From NCBI GenBank assembly GCA_945862385.1, contig CAMAXV010000002.1, positions 62,001-126,000 on the forward strand: a DNA stretch of 64,000 nt, read 5' to 3'. Source of the DNA: Chitinophaga pinensis (GTDB lineage: Bacteria > Bacteroidota > Bacteroidia > Chitinophagales > Chitinophagaceae). A program made the position numbers and the translations under genes. The notes under the pieces are model-generated. The model was not told where the DNA came from. It searched no databases and saw nothing but the letters and a program-made list of their open reading frames with translations. Every line of letters begins with the position of its first letter. The stretch's first letter is position 1. Below are positions 1 to 8,422 of the stretch, one piece after another.

Positions 1-602
1 GACCCTGCCTGAAAACGCTCAGTAACCTTGCTCCAGTTTACTACAGACCAAAAAGCCGATAAATAATCTGCACGTCTGTTTTGATATTTCAGGTAGTACG
101 CATGCTCCCAAACGTCAACACCCAAAAGCGGAGTACCCTTTACCTCAGCAACATCCATTAAAGGATTATCCTGATTGGGGGTAGATGAGATTTCAAGTTT
201 GCCATCTTTCAACAACAACCAGGCCCAGCCACTTCCAAAACGAGTCATCCCTGCAGCACTTAACTTTTCCTTAAAGGCATCAAAAGAACCGAAAGCAGCA
301 TCAATTGCCTCACCTAAAGCTCCCTCTGGCTTTCCTCCTGCACCCGGTGCGAGACTTTCCCAGAAAAATGTATGATTCCAGTGACCACCACCATTGTTTC
401 TTACTGCTGGCGAAATTGAACCAGCTGAGGCTACCAGCTCTTCAAGCGATTTGCCTTCATGCGGAGTTCCTGCAACTGCCTTATTCAAATTATCTACATA
501 TGCCTGGTGGTGCTTACCATGATGTATCTGCATGGTTAGCGTGTCTATATGCGGTTCCAGCGCATCATGTGCGAATGGTAAAGCGGGTAATGTAAATGAC
601 AT
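1..602 (-). CDS. sodA: Superoxide dismutase, Fe/Mn family (3' end cut by window edge)
   Basis: Disproportionates superoxide to hydrogen peroxide and oxygen, probably in the cytoplasm since no signal peptide is visible. The reading frame runs from the ATG at 602 off the window start, giving 200 codons, so only a few C-terminal residues should be missing. The N-terminal metal ligands lie in the [10 protein letters not shown]-type segment and in [11 protein letters not shown]; the C-terminal ones lie in DVWEHAYY. Glycine in GGGHW and glutamine in STPNQDNPL are the residue choices usual for Mn-type rather than Fe-type enzymes, but cambialism is possible. A TATCTTTG promoter box lies 18 bases upstream of the start. 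Confidence 0.95.
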   Translation of the reverse strand, partial: MSFTLPALPFAHDALEPHIDTLTMQIHHGKHHQAYVDNLNKAVAGTPHEGKSLEELVASAGSISPAVRNNGGGHWNHTFFWESLAPGAGGKPEGALGEAIDAAFGSFDAFKEKLSAAGMTRFGSGWAWLLLKDGKLEISSTPNQDNPLMDVAEVKGTPLLGVDVWEHAYYLKYQNRRADYLSAFWSVVNWSKVTERFQAG

Positions 603-620
603 AAGTTTTATTTTAGACTA

Positions 621-628
621 CAAAGATA
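621..628 (-). promoter_or_regulatory. -7 promoter box of sodA
   Basis: Reads TATCTTTG on the minus strand, matching the Bacteroidota sigma-ABfr -7 consensus TAnnTTTG, 18 bases before the sodA ATG. Confidence 0.6.
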
Positions 629-694
629 GGAAAAGACAAACATGCAAAGAGTGGAAAGGGAAAAGGCACGAAGGGAACAATCGTGCATTTTGGA

Positions 695-1135
695 TCAATG
701 ACGTTTTGACCGGAAGAAAGACTTCATCAATTCCGCAGCCTCATCTGCCAATAAACCTGTTAATAATTGTGTCTTTGGATGGAACGGGTTCCGGTCTTCT
801 GTATAAACATGATGTCCGTTCTTTACATCACTTGCCCCCCACACAACACGTCCTGTCTTACTCCAGTGTAAAGCCCCGGCACACATCAGACAGGGCTCAA
901 CAGTCACATAGAGCGTAGCATCAGGAAGGTATTTGGAACCCAGGGCATTGAATGCTGACGTAAGTGCAATGATCTCAGCATGCGCTGTTGGATCATTTAA
1001 CTTCTCAACCATATTATAGCCTCTGGAAACTATTTTACCATCGATCACAACAATTGCTCCTACTGGCACCTCTCCTTCGTCATACGCTCTCTCAGCCTCT
1101 TTCAGAGCCATGCGCATAAAATATTCATCTTTCAT
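695..1135 (-). CDS. tadA: tRNA adenosine(34) deaminase
   Basis: Deaminates adenosine to inosine at the wobble position of tRNA-Arg(ACG). The 146 residues span one cytidine-deaminase-fold domain. The zinc and proton-shuttle motif HAE is in TAHAEIIAL (about residues 51-59), and the second zinc motif PCLMC is around residues 81-85. The length is normal for the family. It lies 31 bases downstream of rnpA on the same strand and could be co-transcribed with it. A general nucleoside deaminase is the alternative, but the PVGAIVV and PCLMCAGAL context fits TadA. Confidence 0.9.
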   Translation of the reverse strand: MKDEYFMRMALKEAERAYDEGEVPVGAIVVIDGKIVSRGYNMVEKLNDPTAHAEIIALTSAFNALGSKYLPDATLYVTVEPCLMCAGALHWSKTGRVVWGASDVKNGHHVYTEDRNPFHPKTQLLTGLLADEAAELMKSFFRSKRH

Positions 1136-1166
1136 ACTTATGCTTTAAAGTTTAGAAATATGCTCA

Positions 1167-1574
1167 TCACAGCGATTCACCGTATTGCCTGATCCTGTTC
1201 TCCAATTGTTTCAAACCCGCCTCAATGGCTGTATATAAAACTGGATAGGCTGCTATCTCAGTATTTAGGTAGACAAAAAATATATCCATGTGTACGCCCG
1301 ACTCCTGAAGCTGATGTGTTAAAACATGCTTTTGCAATCTGTATGCTTCCCTGATACGTCTCTTCAGCAGATTCCTGTCCACAGCCCTTTTAAAATGTCT
1401 TGAACCTACAGAAACACCCATCTGAAGGCAGGATCCGTCAGTAAAATCTGATAACCTGCTGAAGTGATAATAAATAAGCAATGGCTGAATCCGCAACTTA
1501 CTGCCTTTCTCAAACAATTGCCTGATTCGGGTATACGACTTTAAACGGTCTGCCTTGGATAAGGTCTGCTTCAT
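1167..1574 (-). CDS. rnpA: Ribonuclease P protein component
   Basis: Protein subunit of RNase P, which binds the catalytic RNA and helps mature tRNA 5' ends. It has 135 residues with the diagnostic basic helix RNLLKRRIREAYR around residues 68-80, and the N-terminal LSKADRLKS segment typical of RnpA. It sits downstream of rpmH, the usual bacterial order. An rpmH terminator hairpin and a possible promoter box lie in the 61-base gap, so rnpA may be transcribed partly on its own. Confidence 0.95.
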   Translation of the reverse strand: MKQTLSKADRLKSYTRIRQLFEKGSKLRIQPLLIYYHFSRLSDFTDGSCLQMGVSVGSRHFKRAVDRNLLKRRIREAYRLQKHVLTHQLQESGVHMDIFFVYLNTEIAAYPVLYTAIEAGLKQLENRIRQYGESL

Positions 1575-1575
1575 A

Positions 1576-1612
1576 TAAACAAAAATAGCTCCGGAATAAA
1601 ACCCGAAGCTAT
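1576..1612 (-). terminator. Rho-independent terminator after rpmH, running into rnpA
   Basis: On the minus strand ATAGCT-CGG pairs with CCG-AGCTAT (one mismatch in the stem) and is followed by TTTTTGTTT. The T-tract ends 2 bases before the rnpA ATG. The same tract contains TATTTTTG (1580-1587), a possible -7 box 5 bases from that ATG. Confidence 0.65.
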
Positions 1613-1635
1613 AATTATGTGAATAATCACCTGGA

Positions 1636-1791
1636 TTATTTCAATCTGCTTTCGTCGGAAACTGTAAGCTTTTTACGGCCTTTTTTCCTTCTGCTTGCCA
1701 AAACGGCACGTCCGTTGGCTGATTCCATGCGCTTACGGAAACCATGTACTGATTTTCTGCGTCTGCGATGCGGTTGAAATGTACGTTTCAT
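1636..1791 (-). CDS. rpmH: 50S ribosomal protein L34
   Basis: A small basic protein of the large ribosomal subunit. The 51-residue product begins [19 protein letters not shown] and continues with [16 protein letters not shown], the near-invariant L34 sequence, ending in a slightly extended VSDESRLK tail. It is followed by rnpA as in most bacteria. A TAACTTTG promoter box about 100 bases upstream implies a long leader that can fold into two hairpins, described separately. Confidence 0.97.
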   Translation of the reverse strand: MKRTFQPHRRRRKSVHGFRKRMESANGRAVLASRRKKGRKKLTVSDESRLK

Positions 1792-1823
1792 GATTCTTTT
1801 TTTTCCTTTGGGGTTGAATAAAT

Positions 1824-1880
1824 GACCGGGAGAAGCGGTCCATTCTGTTCAAAATTGCTACGGGTCACCACACCTGTAGC
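1824..1880 (-). promoter_or_regulatory. Structured 5' leader of rpmH (two hairpins)
   Basis: On the minus strand GCTAC-a-GGT pairs with ACC-c-GTAGC (1857-1880), and GACCG pairs with CGGTC (1824-1840). Both lie in the approximately 100-base leader between the TAACTTTG promoter box and the rpmH start. The function is not known; an autoregulatory ribosomal-protein leader is an inference. Confidence 0.4.
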
Positions 1881-1895
1881 CTTGTGAAAGGATGG

Positions 1896-1903
1896 CAAAG
1901 TTA
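1896..1903 (-). promoter_or_regulatory. -7 promoter box of rpmH
   Basis: Reads TAACTTTG on the minus strand, matching TAnnTTTG, about 104 bases upstream of the rpmH start codon. Confidence 0.55.
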
Positions 1904-1961
1904 GTACTTTTTTTTATTTGAAGCAAAAAAGGATGGGGAATTGCATGAAAGTGATGTCACG

Positions 1962-2795
1962 TTACGGCAATTCAACATGATTTGCCTTCACCTTAGCACC
2001 CCAAAATAATGTTGCACCTTGTTCAAACTGGTCTGTACTGCCTGTAGTGAAGAAACTAACTTCACCAGCTTTGCTAAGCCTCTGCTGCATTTCCGGATGC
2101 CTCTTTAGGTATGCTACCAGACTCTCGGCTACTATTTCTCCCTGCGTAACCACATCAATATCAGGTGGCAACATGGCCCTGATCCGTGGATACAGCAATG
2201 GATAATGTGTACAGGCCAGCAGTATCGTATCAATATCATCATTCTGTGCCAGCAATTCCACCAGTTGCGTGCGTATTACAGGATCAGCAACGGTATTGTT
2301 GAGGTAATCTCCTGATTCAACCAGTGGCACCCAATCCGGACAAGCCAGCTGGTGGACAAACTTATCCGGAAAAAATTTGGCTAATTCAACTGGGTATGAA
2401 CAAGATTCAACCGTTCCTGCTGTTCCGAGAATACCGATATGTCCGCTCTCTGAATAATCTCCAATAACCTCGGTAGTAGGACGAATAACGCCCAGTACCC
2501 TTCTGGATGGATCGTCCATTACAGGTAAATCACGTTGCTGAATTGTTCTGAGAGCTTTGGCTGATGCTGTATTGCAAGCCAGAATAACAAGTGGACAGCC
2601 CTGTGCAAAAAGCCATTGTACCGACTGCAGCGTGTAAGCATAAACTGTTTCAAAATCTCTTGGTCCGTATGGCGTCCGGGCATTATCACCCAGGTAGATA
2701 TAGTCATAGTCAGGGAGGCTTGATACCAACTCTTTTAAAACTGTTAGTCCGCCAAGTCCGGAATCAAAAACACCAATAGGGGATTGCTTATCCAT
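1962..2795 (-). CDS. murI: Glutamate racemase
   Basis: Interconverts L- and D-glutamate, supplying D-Glu for peptidoglycan. The 277 residues are normal length. The first catalytic cysteine is in LACNTASA (about residue 74) and the second in LLACTHYPLL (about residue 195); the N-terminal IGVFDSGLGGLTVL is the family signature. The start at 2795 is fixed by that signature, which begins at residue 7. The start codon directly follows the T-tract of a terminator placed after ompH, so no obvious ribosome-binding site or separate promoter is visible. Confidence 0.95.
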   Translation of the reverse strand: MDKQSPIGVFDSGLGGLTVLKELVSSLPDYDYIYLGDNARTPYGPRDFETVYAYTLQSVQWLFAQGCPLVILACNTASAKALRTIQQRDLPVMDDPSRRVLGVIRPTTEVIGDYSESGHIGILGTAGTVESCSYPVELAKFFPDKFVHQLACPDWVPLVESGDYLNNTVADPVIRTQLVELLAQNDDIDTILLACTHYPLLYPRIRAMLPPDIDVVTQGEIVAESLVAYLKRHPEMQQRLSKAGEVSFFTTGSTDQFEQGATLFWGAKVKANHVELP

Positions 2796-2826
2796 AAAAA
2801 AAAGACCGAAACAATTGTTTCGGTCT
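2796..2826 (-). terminator. Terminator between ompH and murI
   Basis: A perfect 24-base palindrome (2803-2826; AGACCGAAACAA and its complement) is followed on the minus strand by eight T residues. The ATG of murI begins at the next base. Confidence 0.8.
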
Positions 2827-2835
2827 GCAAGTTAT

Positions 2836-3360
2836 TTATTTAGCCGGAGGCTTGGGTGCTCCATCAAGCTTTTTCTTGATTAACGGCAATAAGTCATCAG
2901 CATCAGGCTGAACTACCAATGCCTCTTTACGGAAAACATAAGTAAATCCGCTTGCTTTTGCTACATCTGCAATCAGCTGATTTGCCTTTTGGGCAACAGG
3001 TGCCATCAGTTCTTCCTGCTTCTGTTGCATCTGCTGCTGATAGCTTTGCTCAAATCCCTGCAATTCAACAAGAAGCTTCCTGAGCTTTTCCTTATTGGCA
3101 GTTTTCAGGGCACCAGACATCTTAGTAGAGTCGGCCTTGAAAAGGCTATCCTGACGATTTAGTTCTTTAAGTGTTTCAGCATAGTTAATCTGAAGTGAGC
3201 TGTCGTATTGTGCCATTTCAGCAGCAGCCTTCTTATATTCCGGCATAAGCTGTACCACTTCATCTATGCTTACATATCCTGTTTTGTTCTGGGCATGAAG
3301 GAATGGGTTGAACGACACCAGCGCGATCACCACCAAACCAAGAGATAAGACTTGTTTCAT
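2836..3360 (-). CDS. OmpH/Skp-family periplasmic chaperone (second copy)
   Basis: A periplasmic holdase for outer-membrane proteins on their way to BamA. The 174-residue product has a signal peptide ending about residue 23 (LHAQ), then GYVSIDEVVQLMPEYKKA, the OmpH opening. A long charged, glutamine-rich coiled coil follows (about 45-130), then a C-terminal strand segment (FTYVFRKEALVVQ). It follows a paralogue by 44 bases, the conserved Bacteroidota bamA-ompH-ompH order. A terminator follows before murI. The tail KKKLDGAPKPPAK is low-complexity. Confidence 0.88.
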   Translation of the reverse strand: MKQVLSLGLVVIALVSFNPFLHAQNKTGYVSIDEVVQLMPEYKKAAAEMAQYDSSLQINYAETLKELNRQDSLFKADSTKMSGALKTANKEKLRKLLVELQGFEQSYQQQMQQKQEELMAPVAQKANQLIADVAKASGFTYVFRKEALVVQPDADDLLPLIKKKLDGAPKPPAK

Positions 3361-3404
3361 TGCTGCTTGTTTGTTGTTTTATTTGTTTCGAAAATAGTTA
3401 TTTT

Positions 3405-3914
3405 TTATTTACCCAATAATTCTTTTAGAATGTCATCACTGCGGTCAAGCTTGGGGTCGGCAAATATAATGGTAATTCCCTCACTTTTATCCAGAATCAA
3501 ATCATATTGTCTGGCCACTGCAATTTTCTGAACAGCATTGAATACCTTATCCTGAATGGGCTTTACAAGCTCCTGCCTGCGTTTAAACAAATCGCCCTCA
3601 AATCCAAAACGCTTTTTCTGAAGGTCTCTCAATGCTTTCTCTCTGTTGAAGATATCATCTTCCCTTTTTTTCAAAAGCTCTTCACTGAGCATGACCTTTT
3701 CTGACTCAAAATTGCGGTAAAGTTGATCCAGCTCAAACTGTTTATCGTCGATTTCCTTCTGCCACTGCACACTGAAAGCATCGAGCTTCTTCTGCGCCTC
3801 CGCATATTCCGGCAATTTACCCAGTATATACCTGGTATCTATAACCGCATAGCGCTGTGCCTGCAACTGCATAGAAATTACCCCGGTCAACAGTAAAATA
3901 AAAAGCTTTTTCAT
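3405..3914 (-). CDS. OmpH/Skp-family periplasmic chaperone (first copy)
   Basis: A Skp-like chaperone of 169 residues, probably handing outer-membrane barrels to the adjacent bamA product. It has a signal peptide of about 19 residues (cleavage near MQLQAQ), then RYAVIDTRYILGKLPEYAEAQ. A long helical hairpin rich in Lys, Glu and Phe follows (about 40-125), then the closing YDLILDKSEGITIIFADP strand, all typical of OmpH. It lies 116 bases downstream of bamA; the gap carries a heptamer repeat array. Confidence 0.88.
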   Translation of the reverse strand: MKKLFILLLTGVISMQLQAQRYAVIDTRYILGKLPEYAEAQKKLDAFSVQWQKEIDDKQFELDQLYRNFESEKVMLSEELLKKREDDIFNREKALRDLQKKRFGFEGDLFKRRQELVKPIQDKVFNAVQKIAVARQYDLILDKSEGITIIFADPKLDRSDDILKELLGK

Positions 3915-3980
3915 GACTGCGCTGTTTTATTAAACAATTTTAAATTTCCCCTTGTGCCCTACCAGAGGTAGGTAAACTCG

Positions 3981-4022
3981 TGCCTCTTGCCTCGTGCCTT
4001 GTGCCTCTTCCCTCTTGCCTTC
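3981..4022. repeat. Heptanucleotide tandem repeat, six units
   Basis: Six consecutive 7-base units on the plus strand: TGCCTCT, TGCCTCG, TGCCTTG, TGCCTCT, TCCCTCT, TGCCTTC. They fill part of the gap between the bamA stop and the first ompH gene. No open frame or hairpin explains them. Confidence 0.85.
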
Positions 4023-4030
4023 CCCATATA

Positions 4031-6772
4031 CTATTCCGGCTCAAATCCAAGCATAAACGTAAACCTGCTTGCATCTCTCAACCTTCCGTTTGGCGTTATC
4101 CTATCAAGCCCGATACCGTAGTCAAATCCAAGCAAACCAAACATCGGCAGGAAAAACCGCACACCCACACCCATGGCCCTGCGCAACCTGAATGGATTCC
4201 ACTCCTTGAAGCTGTACCAACCGTTGGCAGCCTCATAAAAGGCAAGTCCATAGATGGTGCTGCTTGGATTGGTTACAAAAGGATAACGCATCTCCAGAGA
4301 ATACTTGTTGAAAATAGTGAAGAAATTACTGGCATTTTGCCTGTCTGGATTCACTTTAGGATCTGATGTTTCATAAACCGGATAACCTCTGTGTGCAATG
4401 ATATCATAACCAAGTACACCAAAGTTGTTGGTCAGACCGGCATCACCAACCTGAAAACGCTCAAATGGAGAGATAGGAACCTCTTTATTGTAGCGACCAA
4501 TGAAACCATACTTGGCAGCCATACGCATAACAAACTGTCTGCTCTTGTCTTCACCTGCTGGCTTCCCAATGGGCACAAACCATTCTGCATTAAACCTCCA
4601 CTTATGGTATTCAACCAGCTTGAAAATATCTTTATTGTTAATACCCCTGATATATGACCATGGCGGCGTAAATGCTGCACTCAAAAGCATGTTGGAACCA
4701 CTCCTTGGGAAAATAGGTTGATCTATGGATGTTCTTTGTAATGCCAGTTTGAGGTTGATATTATTGGAAACTCCCGTTGAGAAAGAAGGGAAAATGGCAT
4801 AATTCTTTGCATTGTACTGAATATAACTCAATGAGGTTACAAGCGAAAAGAAGTCATCCGGCCATTTCAGCTGTTTACCCAATGCGATCGTTACACCAGA
4901 TGTACTGAGGTAAGAAGAGTCAGAATAAGCCCTGTCAAACAATCCTGTAAACGGATTATATGCATTGGTGAACTTCGTATTGAAGACATTGAAGGTGAAA
5001 GAATTGCGTTTCTTTCCACCAAGCCATGGCTCAGTAAATGAAAAGTTGAGGGAACGGAAAAAACGGCCATTTGACTGAAAACGGAGACTGAGCTTCTGTC
5101 CATCTCCCGTTGGCAAAGGATCCCAGGATGACTTCTTCCAGATATTCCTGATGGAAAAATTATTGAAAGTAACACCTAAAGTTCCGGTAAGTCCGATACC
5201 TCCACCCCAGCCGGCACTTAACTCCAACTGGTCAGATGATTTTTCTTCTACAGAATAGTTGATGTCAACCGTTCCGTCGTCCTGGTTGGGAACTGGATTC
5301 ATTCCCAGTTTCTCCTGATCAAAATAACCCAGGTTGATAATCTCCCTTTGAGAACGAATCAGGTCTGCACGACTGAATTTCTCTCCGGGTATGGTGCGCA
5401 ACTCCCTTCTGATCACATACTCCTTGGTCTTGTCATTCCCGGAAATATTTACATTTTTGATAGAAGCCTGTGGGCCTTCCTGTATCCTGATTTCGTGGTC
5501 AATGGTGTCATTATACACAGATGTTTCAACCGGATTGACACTGAAAAACAGGTAACCATCGTCCATATACAATGAACTGACATCACCTCCCTCGGGAGAT
5601 AACTGTTTTCCGAGTTTCTTATTGAGTACTTCGAGGTTGTACGTTTCTCCTTTGCTAATACCCAAAATCATGTTCAGAATACTGTCGGGATACTTTGTAT
5701 TTCCCTTCCAGGTCATTTTCCCGAAATAATACTTACTTCCCTCGCTAACCTTCATGGAGATGTTCAACCGGCCTTTTGCATCATAGTATTGGGTATCTGA
5801 CTCAATCGCAGCATCCCTATATCCCAGTGAATTGTAATATTCAAGTACCTTTTCTTTGTCTTCCAGATACTTTTTATCGTTGAATTTGGCAGACGAAAAA
5901 AGTTTAAACCTAAACCAGGGATCAAGAAATTCTAAAATTTTGGTTGGCCGGAGGTAATTTTTTTGTGCAATAAACTCCTTCGCTGTTACTGGTGAAACAT
6001 CACCATAAGGACTAACAGAACTATCCGGATAAAGCGTTAGGCGTGTGGTTTCCTTTGTCCCCTTCAGCTTTCTTTTCAACTGTGATGCGGTGGCTGCATT
6101 GTTTCCGAAGAAATAAACATCTGAAATCCTCACCTTATTGCCTTTTGTTACACCAAAAGTGAGTACAACCTTATCAGGTGAAGCAGGATCTGCAGTTTCT
6201 TCGATGGCAACTTCGGCACCCTTGAAACCTTTTTCTGTAAAATACTTGATGATATTCTCCTTGGCAGAGAGCTTCATGTTATCTGTAACTACCCTGGTCT
6301 TGAATAATCCAACCTTATCTTTCAACTCATCCGACTCTGTTTTCCTCACTCCCCTGAACTTGAAATCGGATAACATCGGTCTCTCAATAGCATCAATCTC
6401 TATCCAGATATTTTCTTCCTCAAGCCTGGTTATATAAATATTGATGTTGGTGAACATGTTCTGAGCCCATAGCTTGTTAATGGCTTTGGCAAAATTATCA
6501 CCCCCAGGAATAGTCACTTCATCACCTACAGAAAGTCCTGATACTGAAATCACAATAGCTGCATCAAAAGCTTTATTACCCTTAACCTGAATATCGGCAA
6601 TTGTATACTTTCTTGGATATTTTGAATTGTAAATAGCCATTAATGCCGGATCCACAGAAACCCTGGGAACGGTATCGGACTGAGCAAATCCAGTTTCGGA
6701 AATGGTCAACAATCCCACAAAAAATAACAGCGTACAGATCCTCATCATCGGGTTCTTGGTTAAGGTCGGCAA
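4031..6772 (-). CDS. bamA: Outer membrane protein assembly factor BamA
   Basis: Essential Omp85 insertase that folds beta-barrel proteins into the outer membrane. The 913 residues begin with a signal peptide (about 1-30), then POTRA-like repeats (about 50-480; for example YTIADIQVKGNKAFDA and ASIKNVNISGNDKTKEYVIRR). A 16-strand Omp85 barrel starting near SDQLELSAGWGGGIGL fills the rest. The conserved late-barrel segment FLPMFGLLGFDYGIGLD is present. It is longer than E. coli BamA (810), as usual in Bacteroidota. It sits between uppS and ompH in the conserved envelope cluster. Confidence 0.95.
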   Translation of the reverse strand: MPTLTKNPMMRICTLLFFVGLLTISETGFAQSDTVPRVSVDPALMAIYNSKYPRKYTIADIQVKGNKAFDAAIVISVSGLSVGDEVTIPGGDNFAKAINKLWAQNMFTNINIYITRLEEENIWIEIDAIERPMLSDFKFRGVRKTESDELKDKVGLFKTRVVTDNMKLSAKENIIKYFTEKGFKGAEVAIEETADPASPDKVVLTFGVTKGNKVRISDVYFFGNNAATASQLKRKLKGTKETTRLTLYPDSSVSPYGDVSPVTAKEFIAQKNYLRPTKILEFLDPWFRFKLFSSAKFNDKKYLEDKEKVLEYYNSLGYRDAAIESDTQYYDAKGRLNISMKVSEGSKYYFGKMTWKGNTKYPDSILNMILGISKGETYNLEVLNKKLGKQLSPEGGDVSSLYMDDGYLFFSVNPVETSVYNDTIDHEIRIQEGPQASIKNVNISGNDKTKEYVIRRELRTIPGEKFSRADLIRSQREIINLGYFDQEKLGMNPVPNQDDGTVDINYSVEEKSSDQLELSAGWGGGIGLTGTLGVTFNNFSIRNIWKKSSWDPLPTGDGQKLSLRFQSNGRFFRSLNFSFTEPWLGGKKRNSFTFNVFNTKFTNAYNPFTGLFDRAYSDSSYLSTSGVTIALGKQLKWPDDFFSLVTSLSYIQYNAKNYAIFPSFSTGVSNNINLKLALQRTSIDQPIFPRSGSNMLLSAAFTPPWSYIRGINNKDIFKLVEYHKWRFNAEWFVPIGKPAGEDKSRQFVMRMAAKYGFIGRYNKEVPISPFERFQVGDAGLTNNFGVLGYDIIAHRGYPVYETSDPKVNPDRQNASNFFTIFNKYSLEMRYPFVTNPSSTIYGLAFYEAANGWYSFKEWNPFRLRRAMGVGVRFFLPMFGLLGFDYGIGLDRITPNGRLRDASRFTFMLGFEPE

Positions 6773-6822
6773 AATAACGGCTTTTTGGCTAATTGTTTGT
6801 TAATAAAAGCTAAAGTTGGGTT

Positions 6823-7554
6823 CTAAACCTTAACCTTTCCAAACCTGCGGTCCCTTTTCTGGAAGTCAATAATGGCTTCATAGAGATTTTCCTTTCGGAA
6901 ATCAGGCCAGCGGGTCTGGGTAAAATAGAGTTCTGCATAGGCTAACTGGTACAAAAGAAAATTGCTGATCCGGTATTCTCCACTGGTTCTGATCATGAGC
7001 TCCGGGTCGGGAAACTCACTGGTAGATAGGTATTGCTGTAAAATATCCTGACTGATTTGCTGGGGACTTAAAATACCACTTTCAACGTCAGTTGCAATTC
7101 TTTTGACAGCATCCATCAATTCCCACCTCGAACTGTAACTCAACGCCATAATCAAATTCAATCCTGAATTACCTGCTGTAAGGTCCCGGGCTTCCTGGAG
7201 CGCCTGTTGCGCACTCGGCGGCATCAACGACAATTCTCCAATGAAATGCATTCGTATATTATTCTGATTGAGGATAGGAACCTCCTTTCTAATCGTTTCT
7301 ACCAGCAACTCCATGAGTCCGGTTACTTCCTTCTGAGGCCTGTCCCAGTTTTCTGTAGAAAACGCATAGAGGGTAAGGTATCGTACCCCAAGCTCTGCAC
7401 ACCCTTCTACTATATCGCGCACACTCTGAACCCCATGAAAGTGTCCAAACAGGCGATCCTGACCCTGTTCCTGAGCCCATCTGCCATTACCATCCATGAT
7501 GATGGCAATATGCTGCGGTATTCTACTGTTGTCAATTTGCGGTTTTAAAGACAT
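6823..7554 (-). CDS. uppS: Isoprenyl (undecaprenyl diphosphate) synthase
   Basis: A cis-prenyltransferase that makes the C55 lipid carrier for peptidoglycan and surface glycans. The 243 residues carry the signature HIAIIMDGNGRWA near residue 15, with catalytic Asp in DGNGRW, plus LTLYAFSTENWDRP and the C-terminal DPELMIRTSGEYRISNFLL motif. A TACCTTTG box lies only 5 bases before the ATG, so this gene can start its own transcript inside the nadK-porG-uppS-bamA cluster. Confidence 0.95.
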   Translation of the reverse strand: MSLKPQIDNSRIPQHIAIIMDGNGRWAQEQGQDRLFGHFHGVQSVRDIVEGCAELGVRYLTLYAFSTENWDRPQKEVTGLMELLVETIRKEVPILNQNNIRMHFIGELSLMPPSAQQALQEARDLTAGNSGLNLIMALSYSSRWELMDAVKRIATDVESGILSPQQISQDILQQYLSTSEFPDPELMIRTSGEYRISNFLLYQLAYAELYFTQTRWPDFRKENLYEAIIDFQKRDRRFGKVKV

Positions 7555-7559
7555 GGGTG

Positions 7560-7567
7560 CAAAGGTA
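7560..7567 (-). promoter_or_regulatory. -7 promoter box of uppS
   Basis: Reads TACCTTTG on the minus strand, 5 bases before the uppS ATG, within the 15-base gap after the porG-like gene. Confidence 0.5.
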
Positions 7568-7569
7568 CG

Positions 7570-8403
7570 TTAATTGGGATTTGGACACCTATAAGAACTG
7601 AAAGCTATAGTTATGGCAAGTTCAGCAAAGATAAAACGATCCTTCTGCTCACTGAAGCCTCGCTGAATACCTGCCCTGCCTATAGGTAGTCCGAACTCGT
7701 AGGACCTGTCCTGCAAAAAAGCTGCAGGAGAGTTGGGCGGAAGATTGGCAAATGCAGCAGGTCCAGCATAAACTTTGCTCACATCATCCAGGTAATCTGT
7801 GGTGGTGAAACGATGGGATATTTCAAAAGCCAGGTTAACATTTCCTGAAATATTGTATTTTATACCCATACCCAGCGGAAAAGAGAATGCCTGATTGCTG
7901 TATGGCTTATTGCCAGTAAGATTCTGGCCCTCTGTGCCTAGTGGTCTCAAAAAATATTTCTGATCAAGCCAGTAAGCATAGGGGTCATAATTGAATGTGC
8001 CTACCCCCAGGGTTACATAGGGGGTAAAATAGTAATACTTGCTCCCCGGAATAAACTTGAAAAAATTAAAATCACCCTGCACAGCAATCTCCCAGATATC
8101 TGAATTAAAGCTCAAATTGCGGGTTTTCTGGTAGTCAATCTTACTGTAAGCATCAGAATAACCAAGCTGAGCATAATGGGCTCCAACCCGCAGGGCCACA
8201 TAATTACCAAACTGTTTTCTGAAAAAAACACCTATGGCTGGTTTTGGCTTGTCAAAAGCCGTCCTGTTGTTGAGGTCTCCAAAATAATGAGCTGCTCCCA
8301 GGGTGATTCCTATTTCTCCCTCCTGTACAATCGCTTCTGGCTGAGCATAAGCAATTTCAACCGATAGCATAAGAACTGATAAAAAGGTTAACAACTTACT
8401 CAT
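7570..8403 (-). CDS. porG: PorG-like outer-membrane beta-barrel protein (DUF6089 type)
   Basis: Likely an outer-membrane component of the type IX secretion system. PorG of Porphyromonas is a barrel protein encoded next to uppS and bamA, the same context seen here. The 277-residue product has a signal peptide ending about residue 20 (IAYAQ), then EGEIGITLGAAHYFGDLN, a typical DUF6089 opening, and alternating strands rich in Tyr and Phe to the end. I chose the ATG at 8403; an upstream ATG at 8442 would overlap nadK and spoil the signal peptide. The symbol rests on similarity of pattern and synteny, not on an alignment. Confidence 0.75.
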   Translation of the reverse strand: MSKLLTFLSVLMLSVEIAYAQPEAIVQEGEIGITLGAAHYFGDLNNRTAFDKPKPAIGVFFRKQFGNYVALRVGAHYAQLGYSDAYSKIDYQKTRNLSFNSDIWEIAVQGDFNFFKFIPGSKYYYFTPYVTLGVGTFNYDPYAYWLDQKYFLRPLGTEGQNLTGNKPYSNQAFSFPLGMGIKYNISGNVNLAFEISHRFTTTDYLDDVSKVYAGPAAFANLPPNSPAAFLQDRSYEFGLPIGRAGIQRGFSEQKDRFIFAELAITIAFSSYRCPNPN

Positions 8404-8422
8404 TGGATGTAAAAATATAATC

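Noticed and set aside
3981-4022. CRISPR-like array
   Set aside because: Units are contiguous 7-base repeats without spacers and no cas genes are near.
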